Below, one piece after another: positions 17,948-27,361 of a stretch of 64,000 nucleotides of DNA. Source of the DNA: Cellulomonas sp. 73-92 (GTDB taxonomy: Bacteria > Actinomycetota > Actinomycetes > Actinomycetales > Cellulomonadaceae). Within the stretch, counting starts at the first letter, position 1; each line of letters starts with the position of its first letter. The stretch spans positions 186,001 through 250,000 of the forward strand of contig NZ_MKTH01000008.1 of the NCBI RefSeq assembly GCF_001898175.1, given 5' to 3'. A program made the position numbers and the translations under genes. A model generated the notes under the pieces. The model was not told the origin of the DNA. It was given only the letters and a program-made list of their open reading frames with translations, and searched no databases.

Positions 17948-18877
17948 GTGCCTCGCTCCCCGCTCGCGCTCGCCGCCCTCGCGACCGTCGCCGTCCCCGG
18001 CCTCGACGCGTACGACGTCCGGCGGCCGCTGGAGGGCGGGTCGGAGTACGACGTCGCGCTCGTGACCGACGCCGAGCAGCGGCACTGGGTGGTCCGAGCG
18101 CCCGCCGACGCCGCCGCGGGAGCGGCCCTGGAGGCGGAGGTCGTGCTGCTCGGCGCGCTCGCCGCACAGGTCGACGCCGGCACGCTCCCGTTCGAGGTGC
18201 CGCGACCCGCCGGCTTCGCCCACCTCGACGAGGGCGGCCGCGCCGTGGTGCACCGGTTGGTGCCGGGGCGGCCGCTGCGGCTCGAGGAGCTCACCGCCGG
18301 GCCGGGTCTGTCCGCCGGGCTGGGGCGGGCGCTGGGCGCGCTTCACCAGCTGCCGACGTCGATCGTCGAGAACGCCGGCCGGCCGGTCTACGACGCCCCG
18401 ACGTACCGGCAGCGGCGCCAGGCCGAGGTCGACGAGGCAGCCAAGACCGGCAAGGTGCCGAACGGGCTGCTGCGCCGCTGGGAGAAGAAGCTCGAGGACG
18501 TACGGCTGTGGCGGTTCCAGCCGACGGTCGTGCACGGCGACCTGACGGCATCGCACGTGCTCGTCCACGACGGCGACGTCAGCGGCATCCTCGACTGGGG
18601 CGACGCCATGGTCGCCGACCCGGCCGACGACCTCGCCTGGCTGCTCGTCGCCGCGCCGCCGGACGCCGTCGAGTCGATCCTCGAGGCCTATCTGCTGCGA
18701 CGCACCGAGCTCACGGACCCGTTCCTCACCGACCGCGCGCTGCTGGCCGGCGAGCTGGCGCTCGCCCGCTGGCTCCTCTACGGCGTCCGCTCGGGGCAGC
18801 AGGACGTGGTCGACGACGCGTTCGCCATGCTCCTCGACCTCGACGAGCAGACGACCGAGCTCGAGTCCGTCAGCTGA
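17948..18877 (+). CDS. macrolide 2'-phosphotransferase-like (Mph/APH family) kinase
   Basis: PLEGGSEYDVALVTDAEQRHWVVRAP, GRALGALHQLP, VVHGDLTASHVLVHDGDVSGILDWGDAMVADPADDLAWLL. Confidence 0.8.
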   Translation: MPRSPLALAALATVAVPGLDAYDVRRPLEGGSEYDVALVTDAEQRHWVVRAPADAAAGAALEAEVVLLGALAAQVDAGTLPFEVPRPAGFAHLDEGGRAVVHRLVPGRPLRLEELTAGPGLSAGLGRALGALHQLPTSIVENAGRPVYDAPTYRQRRQAEVDEAAKTGKVPNGLLRRWEKKLEDVRLWRFQPTVVHGDLTASHVLVHDGDVSGILDWGDAMVADPADDLAWLLVAAPPDAVESILEAYLLRRTELTDPFLTDRALLAGELALARWLLYGVRSGQQDVVDDAFAMLLDLDEQTTELESVS

Positions 18878-18919
18878 CGACCGCGCCGCGGTCCGCAGCC
18901 TCGGCGTCCATCTCCGGCC

Positions 18920-21900
18920 TCACCGGTCGCCGGTCACGCTGCGCAGCAGCGCGGTGATCCCCTCCTCGTCGAGCAGGTGCTGCGGGTAGACCGTGGTCCC
19001 GGTCGCGACGTAGCAGAACGCCGCGCGCACCCGCTCCAGCGGGATCCCCTTCCAGCGGGACCACGCCAGCCGGTACACGGCGAGCTGAAGCTCGCGCGCG
19101 GCTCGCTCGGCAGGGTCCTCCGGCGGGCGCCCCGTCTTCCAGTCGACGACGACGATGCCGTCCGGCACGTCGGCACGCTCGACGTCGTCGAACACCGCGT
19201 CGATGCGCGACGTCACGACGTACCCGTCCACCGACGTGCGGACCTCCTGCTCCACGGCGACGGGGCGCCGGTCCGCCCAGGGCGTCGCGCGGAACGACTC
19301 GCGGAGGCGCTCGAGGTCCGCCGTGACGGGCAGCGAGTCGTCGTCGGCGCCCGGCAGGGCGTCCACATCGACGAGGGACGCCGCGCCGAAGTAGCCCTCG
19401 ACCCAGGCGTGGAACGCGGTGCCGAGCCGGGCCTGCGGCGAGGGCGGCTGCGGCACGGGCCGGCGCAACGCGGCGGCGAACGCCTCGGGGTCGCGGTCCA
19501 GCCGCACCACCGCCGACGCGGACAGGGCGGTCGGCAGCTCGACCGGTCCCGGGCGAGCGGTCGCGGCGGAGCGCTCCGCCAGCAGCCGATCGGCCTGGGC
19601 GGCCCAGGCGTCGGGCGCGGCGGCCCGGCTCCCCGCCTGAGCACCCGCGGCACGCACCGCCTCGGCGGCGAGCTCCAGCGCCCGGCGCCGCTCGGGCGGC
19701 AGCGGGTCGCCCGGCCAGGGCGCCGACGGCTGCACCTCGCCGTACGGGTTCGTCGTCCCCGGTTCGGGCGCGGGCGCCCAGCCGGCGGTGCCCAGGAGGC
19801 CGCCGTCGACCAGCTCGAGCAGGAACGGTGACGGCACACGCACCCGGGACCCGGTGCCCCACCAGTGCGCCGTGAGCAGCGCGTGGTGCCGGGCGCGGGT
19901 GATCGCGACGTAGGCGAGGCGCCGCTCCTCGGCGAGGCCGTGCTCCCCCGCCGCCGCGCGGAAGGCCGTCCGCCGCCGGTCGAGCTCCTTGATGTCGGCC
20001 GCACCCCGGTACTCGAGCACGGGCAGGTCCCGTCGGTCGCCGCGCAGCGGGTACGGCAGCGCGCACAGGTCGTTGAGCCACGCGTTGCTCGTGTAGCCCT
20101 CCTTGTTCGCCGGGTCGGCCGGCAGGATCCCGTCGACCAGCCCCGCCACCGCGACGGCATCCCACTCGAGCCCCTTGGCGGCGTGGATCGTCATGAGCTG
20201 GACGGCGTGGGGGTCGGGCTCGACGACCGGCATCTCCAGGCCGTCCTCCTCCTCGTCGGCCGCCTCCAGCCAGGCGAGGAACGCCCCGAGCGTCGGCGCG
20301 TCCGCCGCACGGGCGAAGTCGTCGGCCACCTGCGTGAACGCATCCACGTGGATGCGGGCGCGGGCGGGATCGGCGCCGGGTCGCGCCAACAGCTCCAGGT
20401 CCAGCCCGAGCAGCCGCTCGGCGTGGCCGACGAGCTCGACGAGCGGCAGGTAGGTGTGCCGCCGCACGGCACGCAACACCTCGGCGAGGTCGGCCAGGCG
20501 CGCCCGCCCCACGGCGGTCAGCCGCCGCCCGTCCTTGTCGCGCCACCCGGCCGGCGGCAGGTCGTCGACCGCGTCGACGATCGACCGCTCGTCGACGGCG
20601 TCCGGCGCCACCGGCGCGTCCGTGCGGCGGCCGGCCAGCTGCCGCGCCCACGCGACGAGCGCGTGCAGGTCGGCGGCGCCGATGCGGTAGCGCGCCCCGG
20701 TGAGCAGCCGCATGAGCGCGTCGCCCCGCGACGGGTCGTGCGCGGCCCGCAGCAGCGCGACCAGGTCGACCACCTCGGGCGTGTCGAGCAGGCCACCCAG
20801 CCCGACGACCTCCACCGGCAGCCCGCGCGCGGTCAGCGCCGCGTGGATCGCCTCGAACTGGCGCCGCTTGCGGCAGAGCACCGCGGCGCTGACGGGTGCG
20901 CCGTCCGCGGCGGCGTGCGGGCCGACGCCCGCCCCGCCCGGCCCGCGCCAGTGCGCGACGACGAAGTCGGCGATCGCCTCGGCCTCGTCGCCCATCGTGG
21001 CGAGCATGCGCGCGGTGACCGTGCCCTCCTCCGCCAGCGGCCCCGCCGCCAGCTCCGGCACGTCGACGAGCCCGCCCCGCGCCGCCGAGCGCGCCCGCAG
21101 CGGACCGGCGACGAGGTTCGCGGCCGCCAGCACGCGGTGGTCGTTGCGGAACGACGTGGCCAGCGTGAGCACGCGTGCCGGAGCCAGCCCGCCGCCCGGG
21201 GCGGGTGCCGCGAAGTCCTCGGGGAACCGCTCGAGGCCGCCGGCGCTCGCGCCCCGCCAGCCGTAGATCGACTGGTGCGGGTCGCCCACCGCCGTCACCG
21301 CGTGCCCGTCGCCGAAGAGCGCCCGCAGCAGTGTCAGCTGCGCGTAGGACGTGTCCTGGTACTCGTCGAGGAGCACCACCCGGAACCGGTCCCGCTCGGC
21401 GGCCCCCACCTCGGGCACCTCCAGCGCGAGCCTCGCCGCGAAGGCCACCTGGTCCCCGAAGTCGATGGCGTCGGCGCGGCGCTTGCGCGCCCGATAGGCC
21501 TCGACCACGTCGAGCAGCCGCCCGCGGGCTCGCAGCGACTCCGCGATCTTCGTGAGGTCGGCGCGCGGACGCGGGGCGGGCGTCGTCTCCAGCGCCTCGA
21601 CGATCCCCGCGATGCCCGCCTGCGCCTCGGCGGTGGTCAGCAGGTGCTCGTCGAGCTGCCCCGACAGCGCGAGCACTGCCTCGACGACGGTCGTCACCGC
21701 GTTGTCCAGGCCGAGGTCCTCCGACCAGGACTCGACGATCTCGTCGGCCAGCTGCCAGCGCGCCGCCTCGGCGAGCAGGCGCGTCCCGGGCTCCAGGCCG
21801 AGGCGCAGCGCGTGGTCGGCGACGAGCGAGGCCGCGTAGGCGTTGTACGTCGAGATCGTCGGCCGCTCCAGCCGGGCCAGCGGGTCGTCCGCGCCGCCGA

Positions 21901-22216
21901 GCCCGAGGGCCGCCCCTCCCGGCAGCTCGATGCCCCGCTCCGTCGCCGCCCGCACCAGCGCCCGCAGCCGGCGCCGCACCCGCAGCTCGAGCTCGCCCGC
22001 GGCCTTCCGGGTGAACGTCAGCCCGAGCACCTGGCCGGGCTCGACGAGCCCGTTGGCCAGCAGCCAGACGACGCGCCCGGCCATCGTCTCGGTCTTGCCG
22101 GAGCCGGCACCCGCCACCACCAGCGCCGGTGCCAGGTCGGCCTCGATGACGGCCACCTGCTCCGGTGTCGGCCGGTCACGGCGCAGCAGGTCGGCCACGA
22201 GGAGCGCGGAGATCAT
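18920..22216 (-). CDS. adnB: AdnB-like UvrD helicase + RecB-family nuclease subunit
   Basis: MISALLVADLLRRDRPTPEQVAVIEADLAPALVVAGAGSGKTETMAGRVVWLL; VLLDEYQDTSYAQ; GDPHQSIYGWRGA; C-term VVDWKTG...ELQLAVYRLAW PD-(D/E)XK. Confidence 0.92.
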   Translation of the reverse strand: MISALLVADLLRRDRPTPEQVAVIEADLAPALVVAGAGSGKTETMAGRVVWLLANGLVEPGQVLGLTFTRKAAGELELRVRRRLRALVRAATERGIELPGGAALGLGGADDPLARLERPTISTYNAYAASLVADHALRLGLEPGTRLLAEAARWQLADEIVESWSEDLGLDNAVTTVVEAVLALSGQLDEHLLTTAEAQAGIAGIVEALETTPAPRPRADLTKIAESLRARGRLLDVVEAYRARKRRADAIDFGDQVAFAARLALEVPEVGAAERDRFRVVLLDEYQDTSYAQLTLLRALFGDGHAVTAVGDPHQSIYGWRGASAGGLERFPEDFAAPAPGGGLAPARVLTLATSFRNDHRVLAAANLVAGPLRARSAARGGLVDVPELAAGPLAEEGTVTARMLATMGDEAEAIADFVVAHWRGPGGAGVGPHAAADGAPVSAAVLCRKRRQFEAIHAALTARGLPVEVVGLGGLLDTPEVVDLVALLRAAHDPSRGDALMRLLTGARYRIGAADLHALVAWARQLAGRRTDAPVAPDAVDERSIVDAVDDLPPAGWRDKDGRRLTAVGRARLADLAEVLRAVRRHTYLPLVELVGHAERLLGLDLELLARPGADPARARIHVDAFTQVADDFARAADAPTLGAFLAWLEAADEEEDGLEMPVVEPDPHAVQLMTIHAAKGLEWDAVAVAGLVDGILPADPANKEGYTSNAWLNDLCALPYPLRGDRRDLPVLEYRGAADIKELDRRRTAFRAAAGEHGLAEERRLAYVAITRARHHALLTAHWWGTGSRVRVPSPFLLELVDGGLLGTAGWAPAPEPGTTNPYGEVQPSAPWPGDPLPPERRRALELAAEAVRAAGAQAGSRAAAPDAWAAQADRLLAERSAATARPGPVELPTALSASAVVRLDRDPEAFAAALRRPVPQPPSPQARLGTAFHAWVEGYFGAASLVDVDALPGADDDSLPVTADLERLRESFRATPWADRRPVAVEQEVRTSVDGYVVTSRIDAVFDDVERADVPDGIVVVDWKTGRPPEDPAERAARELQLAVYRLAWSRWKGIPLERVRAAFCYVATGTTVYPQHLLDEEGITALLRSVTGDR

Positions 22217-25200
22217 CGCGTCACCGCCCGGCCCTCGGGCTGCACCGGGCACGACGAGCGCACCGGGCACCGCCGGCAGTCGTCGTTGCGCGTCGCCCGG
22301 AACGTCGAGGCCGCCATCGAGTCCGCGACGCCGTCGATCAGCTCGTGCGCCCAGGCGGTGCGGCCGTCGTCGAGCGCCGACTGCTCCTTCCTGCTGCCGT
22401 CCCGGGCGGCGCCGTTGCCGACGTACAGCAGGGTCGCCCCGGCGCTCGTCGTGCCGGGGGCCAGCCCCTCGAACGCCCCGGCGTCGACGGCCAGCTGGTA
22501 GGCGGCGAGCTGCGGGTTCGCCTCCGCCTTCGGCCCCGTCACCTGGGAGCCGGTCTTGAGGTCGACGACGCGCGCCCGCTCGTGGCCGTCCTCGTCCGGC
22601 GGCGCGACCTCGACCCGGTCGACCTTGCCCGTCACGGCCGCCCGGGCGGTCGTCACCGTGAAGCCCGCCTCCACCAGCAGCGGGGCGCCCGCGCCTCGCA
22701 GGTAGGCCGCGAGGCGGCACACCATCGCCTCGGCCTTCCGGCGCGTCGCCGCCTCGGGCCAGCCGCCGTGCAGCCCGAGGGACGCCCATCGCTCGTCGAG
22801 CGCGGTCAGCAGCTCGTCGTACGTCCCGGTCGGGTGCTCCTGCGCGACGGCGTGCACCAGCGTGCCCAGGCTCTGCTCGCGCGTCGAGGTCGGCGTCCCG
22901 CCGGCCGCCTCCAGCGCCCAGCGCAGCGCGCACGTCGCCGCGAGCTCGATCCGCGACGGCGACACCGGCACGCGCACGTCCGCCGGCCACAGCGGCTCCT
23001 CGGTCGAGGGCGCCGCCAGCCCGTGCCACTGCGCCGGGTCGGCGCCGTCGACCCCGGCGGCGGCGAGCCGGGCGAGCGTGCGGGCCGCCGCCGCGTCGGG
23101 CGCACCGGCCCGCGCCGTCCCCTCCAGCCGGCTCCGCAGCCGTGCGACGAGCCCGCGCAGGTCGAGCGGCGCGGGCAGCTGCGTCACCAGCCGGGCGTCG
23201 ACCGCCTCGTCGTCGCCCGTGCCGCCTCCCGCAGGCGCCACCACGAGGTCGACGAACGGCGACGGCTCGGACTCCAGGTCGGCCACCGCCGTCACCACCA
23301 GCCGCGAGCGCGCCCGCGAGCACGCGACCGCGAAGCTCCGCAGCTCGTCGGCCAGCACCGCCTGCCGCGCCGCGGCGACGTCCGGCGCTCCGCCGTCGGG
23401 CGCGCGGCCGTCCAGCAGGTCCACGAGCGCCTGCGCCCCGAGCAGCGAGTCGCGCAGCCGCAGGTCCGGCCACGACCCCTCCTGCACGCCCGCGACGACG
23501 ACGAGGTCCCACTCCCGGCCGGCCGCGCCGGCCGCGGTGAGCACCGGCACGGACTCGCGCCGCGCCCGGGCGGCCAGGGTGTCCGCCGGCACGTCCTGCG
23601 CCAGCAGCCAGTCGACGAACGACCCCGGCGGCGCCGCCGGGGTGCGCTCGACGAACGTCTCCGCCGCCCGGAACAGCGCCAGCACGGCGTCGAGGTCGCG
23701 GTCCGCCCGTTGCCCGGCGGTCCCCCCGGCCAGCGCCGCACGGCGCCACGGCTCCGACAGCCCGGCGGCGTCCCACACCGCCCACAGCACCGCGTGCGCG
23801 TCGGCACCGGGCTCCCCGGCGGCCGCGCGCCCGGCGGCGATCACCCGCGCGAGCCGCCGCACCGGTGCGCCGACCTCCGGCCGCAGCCCGACGAGCACCC
23901 CCGGCTCCTGCAGGGCCTCGACCAGCAGCTCGTCGCTGGCGCGCCCGCCGCCGGCGCCGATCTCCTCGGCCCGCAGCGCCCGCCGCACCCGCCGCAGGCC
24001 CACGGCGTCGAGCCCGCCCACCGGCGACAGCGCGAGCCCGGCCGCGACCGCCGCGTCCAGCGCCACGCGGCCCGTCACCACGGCCAGCACGTCGAGCAGG
24101 GGCCGCACCGCCGGCTCCTCGCGCAGCGGCACCTGCGAGCCGAGCACGCTCACCGGCACCCCGGCCACCGCCAGCGCCCGTCGCAGCGAGGTCACCCGCT
24201 CGCCCGAGCGCGCCACCACCGCCATGTCGCCCCAGGCGACCCCCCGCTCCAGGTGGGCCTCGCGCAGCACGTGGGCGACGAACGCCGCCTCCTGCGCGGT
24301 GCCCGTCAGCAGCGCGACCTGCGGTTCGGCGCCGTCCGCCGGGGCCACCCCCACCCGGCGGTGCTCGGCACCCGCCACCGTGCCGACGCGATCGGTCACG
24401 CGCTGCACCACGCCCCGCAGCGCCGGCCCGTGCCGCCACACGGTCGGCAACGTCATGGCGCGCGCGCCGAACGCGCCGGTGCCGTGCTGCGCGCCGGCCC
24501 GGCCCACGAGCGCCGGGTCGGCGCCGCGGAACGTCTGCACCGCCGCGTCCGGGTCGGCCAGCAGCAGCAGCCGCGCACCGTCGTCGGCCAGCACGCGCAG
24601 CAGCCGCGCCGTCGCCGCCGTCGACTCCTGGTGGTCGTCCACGACCACCAGCCGCCAGCGCGGGCGCGGCGTGCGCTCCACCTCGTCGTCCCACGCCAGC
24701 AGGGCACGGGCCGCCTCGTCGACCACCACAGCCGGGTCCAGCCGCGCACCCACGTCGGGCGTGCCCGTCCGCAGCCACATGACGTCGAGGTACTCCTCGT
24801 AGAGCCGGGCCGCCGCCACCCACTCGGCGCGCCCGCGCTCGCGGCCCAGCCGCGCCAGCTCGTCGGGCGCCAGGCCACGCTCGGCGGCGCGCATCAGCAG
24901 GTCGCGCAGCTCGTCGCGGAACGCCCGCAGCGTCAGCGCGTCCGGGCGGATCGCCTCCGGCCAGGCGATCGGCACGCCCTCACCGGCGGCATGCCCCGCC
25001 AGCAGCTCGGCGAGCACCTGGTCCTGCTCGGGCCCCGACACCAGCACCGGCGGGGGTTCCCCCCGCGCGGCGGCCCGGGCCCGCAGCACGGCGAAGGCGG
25101 CCGCCGCCGGCGTCTGGACCAGCGGCCGTGCCGCCGTGTGCGGCCAGCGGGCGGCCAGCCGCTCGCGCAGGTCGGCCGCCAGCCGGCGGGACGCGGCCAG

Positions 25201-25410
25201 CACCAGCACATCCTGCGGCTCGAGCCCCGCCGCGACCACGGCCTCCAGCGCCACCGTCGTCTTGCCCGTGCCCGGCGCACCCAGCACCAGCAGCGCCCCG
25301 TCCGCACCCGCGGCCACCGCCTCGACGGCCGCCCGCTGTCCCGGGTCGAGCTCGACGGCCGCCCCGGGCCCGCGCAGGTGCGCAGGAGTGGGCCGCGCGA
25401 GGAATGGCAT
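22213..25410 (-). CDS. adnA: AdnA-like helicase + PD-(D/E)XK nuclease subunit
   Basis: GAPGTGKTTVALEAVVAAG; C-term VVDLKTG, QLAAYQLAV, CRRCPVRSSCP Fe-S-type cysteines; ATGA overlap with adnB. Confidence 0.92.
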   Translation of the reverse strand: MPFLARPTPAHLRGPGAAVELDPGQRAAVEAVAAGADGALLVLGAPGTGKTTVALEAVVAAGLEPQDVLVLAASRRLAADLRERLAARWPHTAARPLVQTPAAAAFAVLRARAAARGEPPPVLVSGPEQDQVLAELLAGHAAGEGVPIAWPEAIRPDALTLRAFRDELRDLLMRAAERGLAPDELARLGRERGRAEWVAAARLYEEYLDVMWLRTGTPDVGARLDPAVVVDEAARALLAWDDEVERTPRPRWRLVVVDDHQESTAATARLLRVLADDGARLLLLADPDAAVQTFRGADPALVGRAGAQHGTGAFGARAMTLPTVWRHGPALRGVVQRVTDRVGTVAGAEHRRVGVAPADGAEPQVALLTGTAQEAAFVAHVLREAHLERGVAWGDMAVVARSGERVTSLRRALAVAGVPVSVLGSQVPLREEPAVRPLLDVLAVVTGRVALDAAVAAGLALSPVGGLDAVGLRRVRRALRAEEIGAGGGRASDELLVEALQEPGVLVGLRPEVGAPVRRLARVIAAGRAAAGEPGADAHAVLWAVWDAAGLSEPWRRAALAGGTAGQRADRDLDAVLALFRAAETFVERTPAAPPGSFVDWLLAQDVPADTLAARARRESVPVLTAAGAAGREWDLVVVAGVQEGSWPDLRLRDSLLGAQALVDLLDGRAPDGGAPDVAAARQAVLADELRSFAVACSRARSRLVVTAVADLESEPSPFVDLVVAPAGGGTGDDEAVDARLVTQLPAPLDLRGLVARLRSRLEGTARAGAPDAAAARTLARLAAAGVDGADPAQWHGLAAPSTEEPLWPADVRVPVSPSRIELAATCALRWALEAAGGTPTSTREQSLGTLVHAVAQEHPTGTYDELLTALDERWASLGLHGGWPEAATRRKAEAMVCRLAAYLRGAGAPLLVEAGFTVTTARAAVTGKVDRVEVAPPDEDGHERARVVDLKTGSQVTGPKAEANPQLAAYQLAVDAGAFEGLAPGTTSAGATLLYVGNGAARDGSRKEQSALDDGRTAWAHELIDGVADSMAASTFRATRNDDCRRCPVRSSCPVQPEGRAVTR

Positions 25411-25466
25411 GCCCAGATCTCACCACCGTCCGCCCACAGCGCGGGCCGACGTCCGGGTGCGATGGC

Positions 25467-25472
25467 TACCAT
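25467..25472 (+). promoter_or_regulatory. -10-like TACCAT, probable leaderless promoter
   Basis: TACCAT + 6 nt + GTG (25479) of the TetR gene. Confidence 0.5.
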
Positions 25473-25478
25473 GCGCGC

Positions 25479-26135
25479 GTGGATGCCGAGGGCGCCGGAC
25501 GCCTCACGCGCGAGCAGCGCCGGGGCCAGCTGCTCGCGGTCGCCCAGGAGCTGTTCTCCGCCGGGGGCTACCACCACGTCTCGATGGACGACATCGCCGA
25601 GCACGCGCACGTCACCAAGCCCGTGCTCTACCGGCACTTCCCGTCGAAGCTCGACCTCTACCTCGCCATCGTCGACGCGCTCGGGCAGGACCTCCTGACG
25701 GCGATCGACGACGCCGTGCGGCCGGTCGTCGCCGGCACGCCGGGCGACGGGCGCGACGTCGTCGCGGCGATCGTCCGGGCCTACGTCACGTTCGTCGACG
25801 CCGCCGGCGAGGTCGCCACCCTGCTCTTCGAGTCCGACGTGACGCACGACCCCGCGGTCCGCGGGCGCGTCGAGAGCGCCTCGCGGGACGCCGCGCAGCG
25901 CATCGCCGACGTGCTGGCGCACGTCACGGACCTGGCGCCGCAGGCCGCGCGGACGGTCGCCGTCGGGCTGGTCGCCATGGCGCAGGGCGCCGCGATCCAT
26001 CGGCTGCGCCGGGACGACGCGCCCAGCGCCGAGGAGACCGCGGACCTCGTCGCGCGCGTCGCCTGGGCGGGCGTGGCCGGCCTCGTGCGGCCCGCACGAC
26101 GAGCGGACGAGGGGCCCGGCGCCGCGACGACCTAG
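25479..26135 (+). CDS. TetR/AcrR family regulator
   Basis: N-term HTH LTREQRRGQLLAVAQELFSAGGYHHVSMDDIAEHAHVTKPVLYRHFPSKLDLYLAIV. Confidence 0.93.
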   Translation: MDAEGAGRLTREQRRGQLLAVAQELFSAGGYHHVSMDDIAEHAHVTKPVLYRHFPSKLDLYLAIVDALGQDLLTAIDDAVRPVVAGTPGDGRDVVAAIVRAYVTFVDAAGEVATLLFESDVTHDPAVRGRVESASRDAAQRIADVLAHVTDLAPQAARTVAVGLVAMAQGAAIHRLRRDDAPSAEETADLVARVAWAGVAGLVRPARRADEGPGAATT

Positions 26136-26171
26136 GATCGAGGCTCCGCCACATCCAAGGAGGCCAGCGGC

Positions 26172-26396
26172 GTGGAGATCACGATCGGCGTGCGGGACCT
26201 GCCCCGCGAGATCACGCTCGAGTCCGACGAGTCCCCGGACGTGGTGGCCGCGGCCGTCGCTGCGGCGCTGGCGGGCAAGCCCGCGCTCGAGCTGGTGGAC
26301 ACCCACGGCCGGCGCATCATCGTGCCGACCGCGGGCATCGGGTACGTGGAGATCGGCGCCGAGACCCGCGCGCGGGTCGGCTTCGGCTCCCTCTAG
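26172..26396 (+). CDS. DUF3107 domain protein (TB9.4-like)
   Basis: MEITIGVRDLPREITLESDESPDVVAAAVAAALAG...PTAGIGYVEIGAETRARVGFGSL; SD aaggagg. Confidence 0.92.
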   Translation: MEITIGVRDLPREITLESDESPDVVAAAVAAALAGKPALELVDTHGRRIIVPTAGIGYVEIGAETRARVGFGSL

Positions 26397-26400
26397 CCCG

Positions 26401-27045
26401 TCAGGCGGTCAGCCGCAGCCGGCCCATCCGGCGGGCGTGCTCGGCCGTCAGCTTGCCGTACAGCGCCCCGCGCTGGACGCCGAGCAGGTGCTCCATGCCG
26501 GGCTTCGACTCGAGCACGCTCTGCACCACCGTGAGCGCCTCGCCGACGAGCCGGCGCCCCCACAGCGCCAGCCGCGCGCCCAGCACGTGGTCGTGGGCCG
26601 TGACGTCGTCGAGCTCGGCCAGCGCGAGGTCGGCCGGCATCGGGTCGGTGAGCACCTCCTGCAGCAGCGCGCGGCTCTCGTCGTCGAGCCCGTCGGCGGC
26701 CATCCGGCAGAAGTCGTCCGCCACGCCGTAGCCCAGGTACGGCACCAGCAGCCGCTCCGCCCACGAGGTGGAGGCCGTGCGGGAGTCGAACCCGTCGAGC
26801 ACGTGGGAGAAGGCCGCCATCGCCGCGTCGGCGTCGCCGCCGAGCTCGGTGATGCGCGTCAGGAGCCGTTCGCACGCGTCGAGCCGCTGCACGGCGCACC
26901 GCGCCAACGCCATGCGCTGCGCCGTGCCCGGCGCCACTCGCGAGTAGGCGGCCAGACGGGTGAACTGGGTGTGCTCCACCTGGGCGGCGAGGCCCAGGAG
27001 CTCGATCGTGGTGGAGGGGTCCGCAATCGGGGGGGCGATGGCCAT
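26401..27045 (-). CDS. ferritin-like-fold protein (MiaE-like hydroxylase)
   Basis: MAIAPPIADPSTTIELLGLAAQVEHTQFTRLAAYSRVAPG... helical ferritin-like architecture. Confidence 0.8.
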   Translation of the reverse strand: MAIAPPIADPSTTIELLGLAAQVEHTQFTRLAAYSRVAPGTAQRMALARCAVQRLDACERLLTRITELGGDADAAMAAFSHVLDGFDSRTASTSWAERLLVPYLGYGVADDFCRMAADGLDDESRALLQEVLTDPMPADLALAELDDVTAHDHVLGARLALWGRRLVGEALTVVQSVLESKPGMEHLLGVQRGALYGKLTAEHARRMGRLRLTA

Positions 27046-27146
27046 CCACGGATGGTAACCCCGCCCCACCCCGGGCGGACCACCGGCCGTCACCGTCCGT
27101 TCACCCGCCCGACGGCACCCTCCCTCGGTCGTCGGACGACCTCGGG

Positions 27147-27361
27147 TAGACTGTCGCCGTTCATACGGTTGCCCGGTCGTCCTGCTTCTCAGGCTCACCG
27201 GCCACCTCGCACCGCCCCCAGGGGCGTCCGGGTGCGAGACGACGTTCACGATCGGCTGCCGGCCAACCAGCGTGGCGACGCCGCCGCGACCAGGGCGGGG
27301 CCAGCATCGTGGGCCCGGGCCCGGCCGCCGCGCAGCGCCACCCTCCCGTGAAGGGTCCTGC
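27147..27361 (+). promoter_or_regulatory. structured ~200-nt 5' leader of DEAD-box helicase gene
   Basis: TAGACT -10-like at 27147; hairpin ctcgcacc(27206)...ggtgcgag(27238) enclosing gcccc/ggggc inner stem. Confidence 0.5.

Noticed and set aside
19865-22501. 878-aa plus-strand ORF opposite adnB
   Set aside because: Same antisense GC artefact, no recognisable domain
22165-25698. 1,177-aa plus-strand ORF opposite adnA
   Set aside because: Arg/Gly/Pro/His-biased translation antisense to a gene with full helicase motifs; GC3-driven spurious ORF
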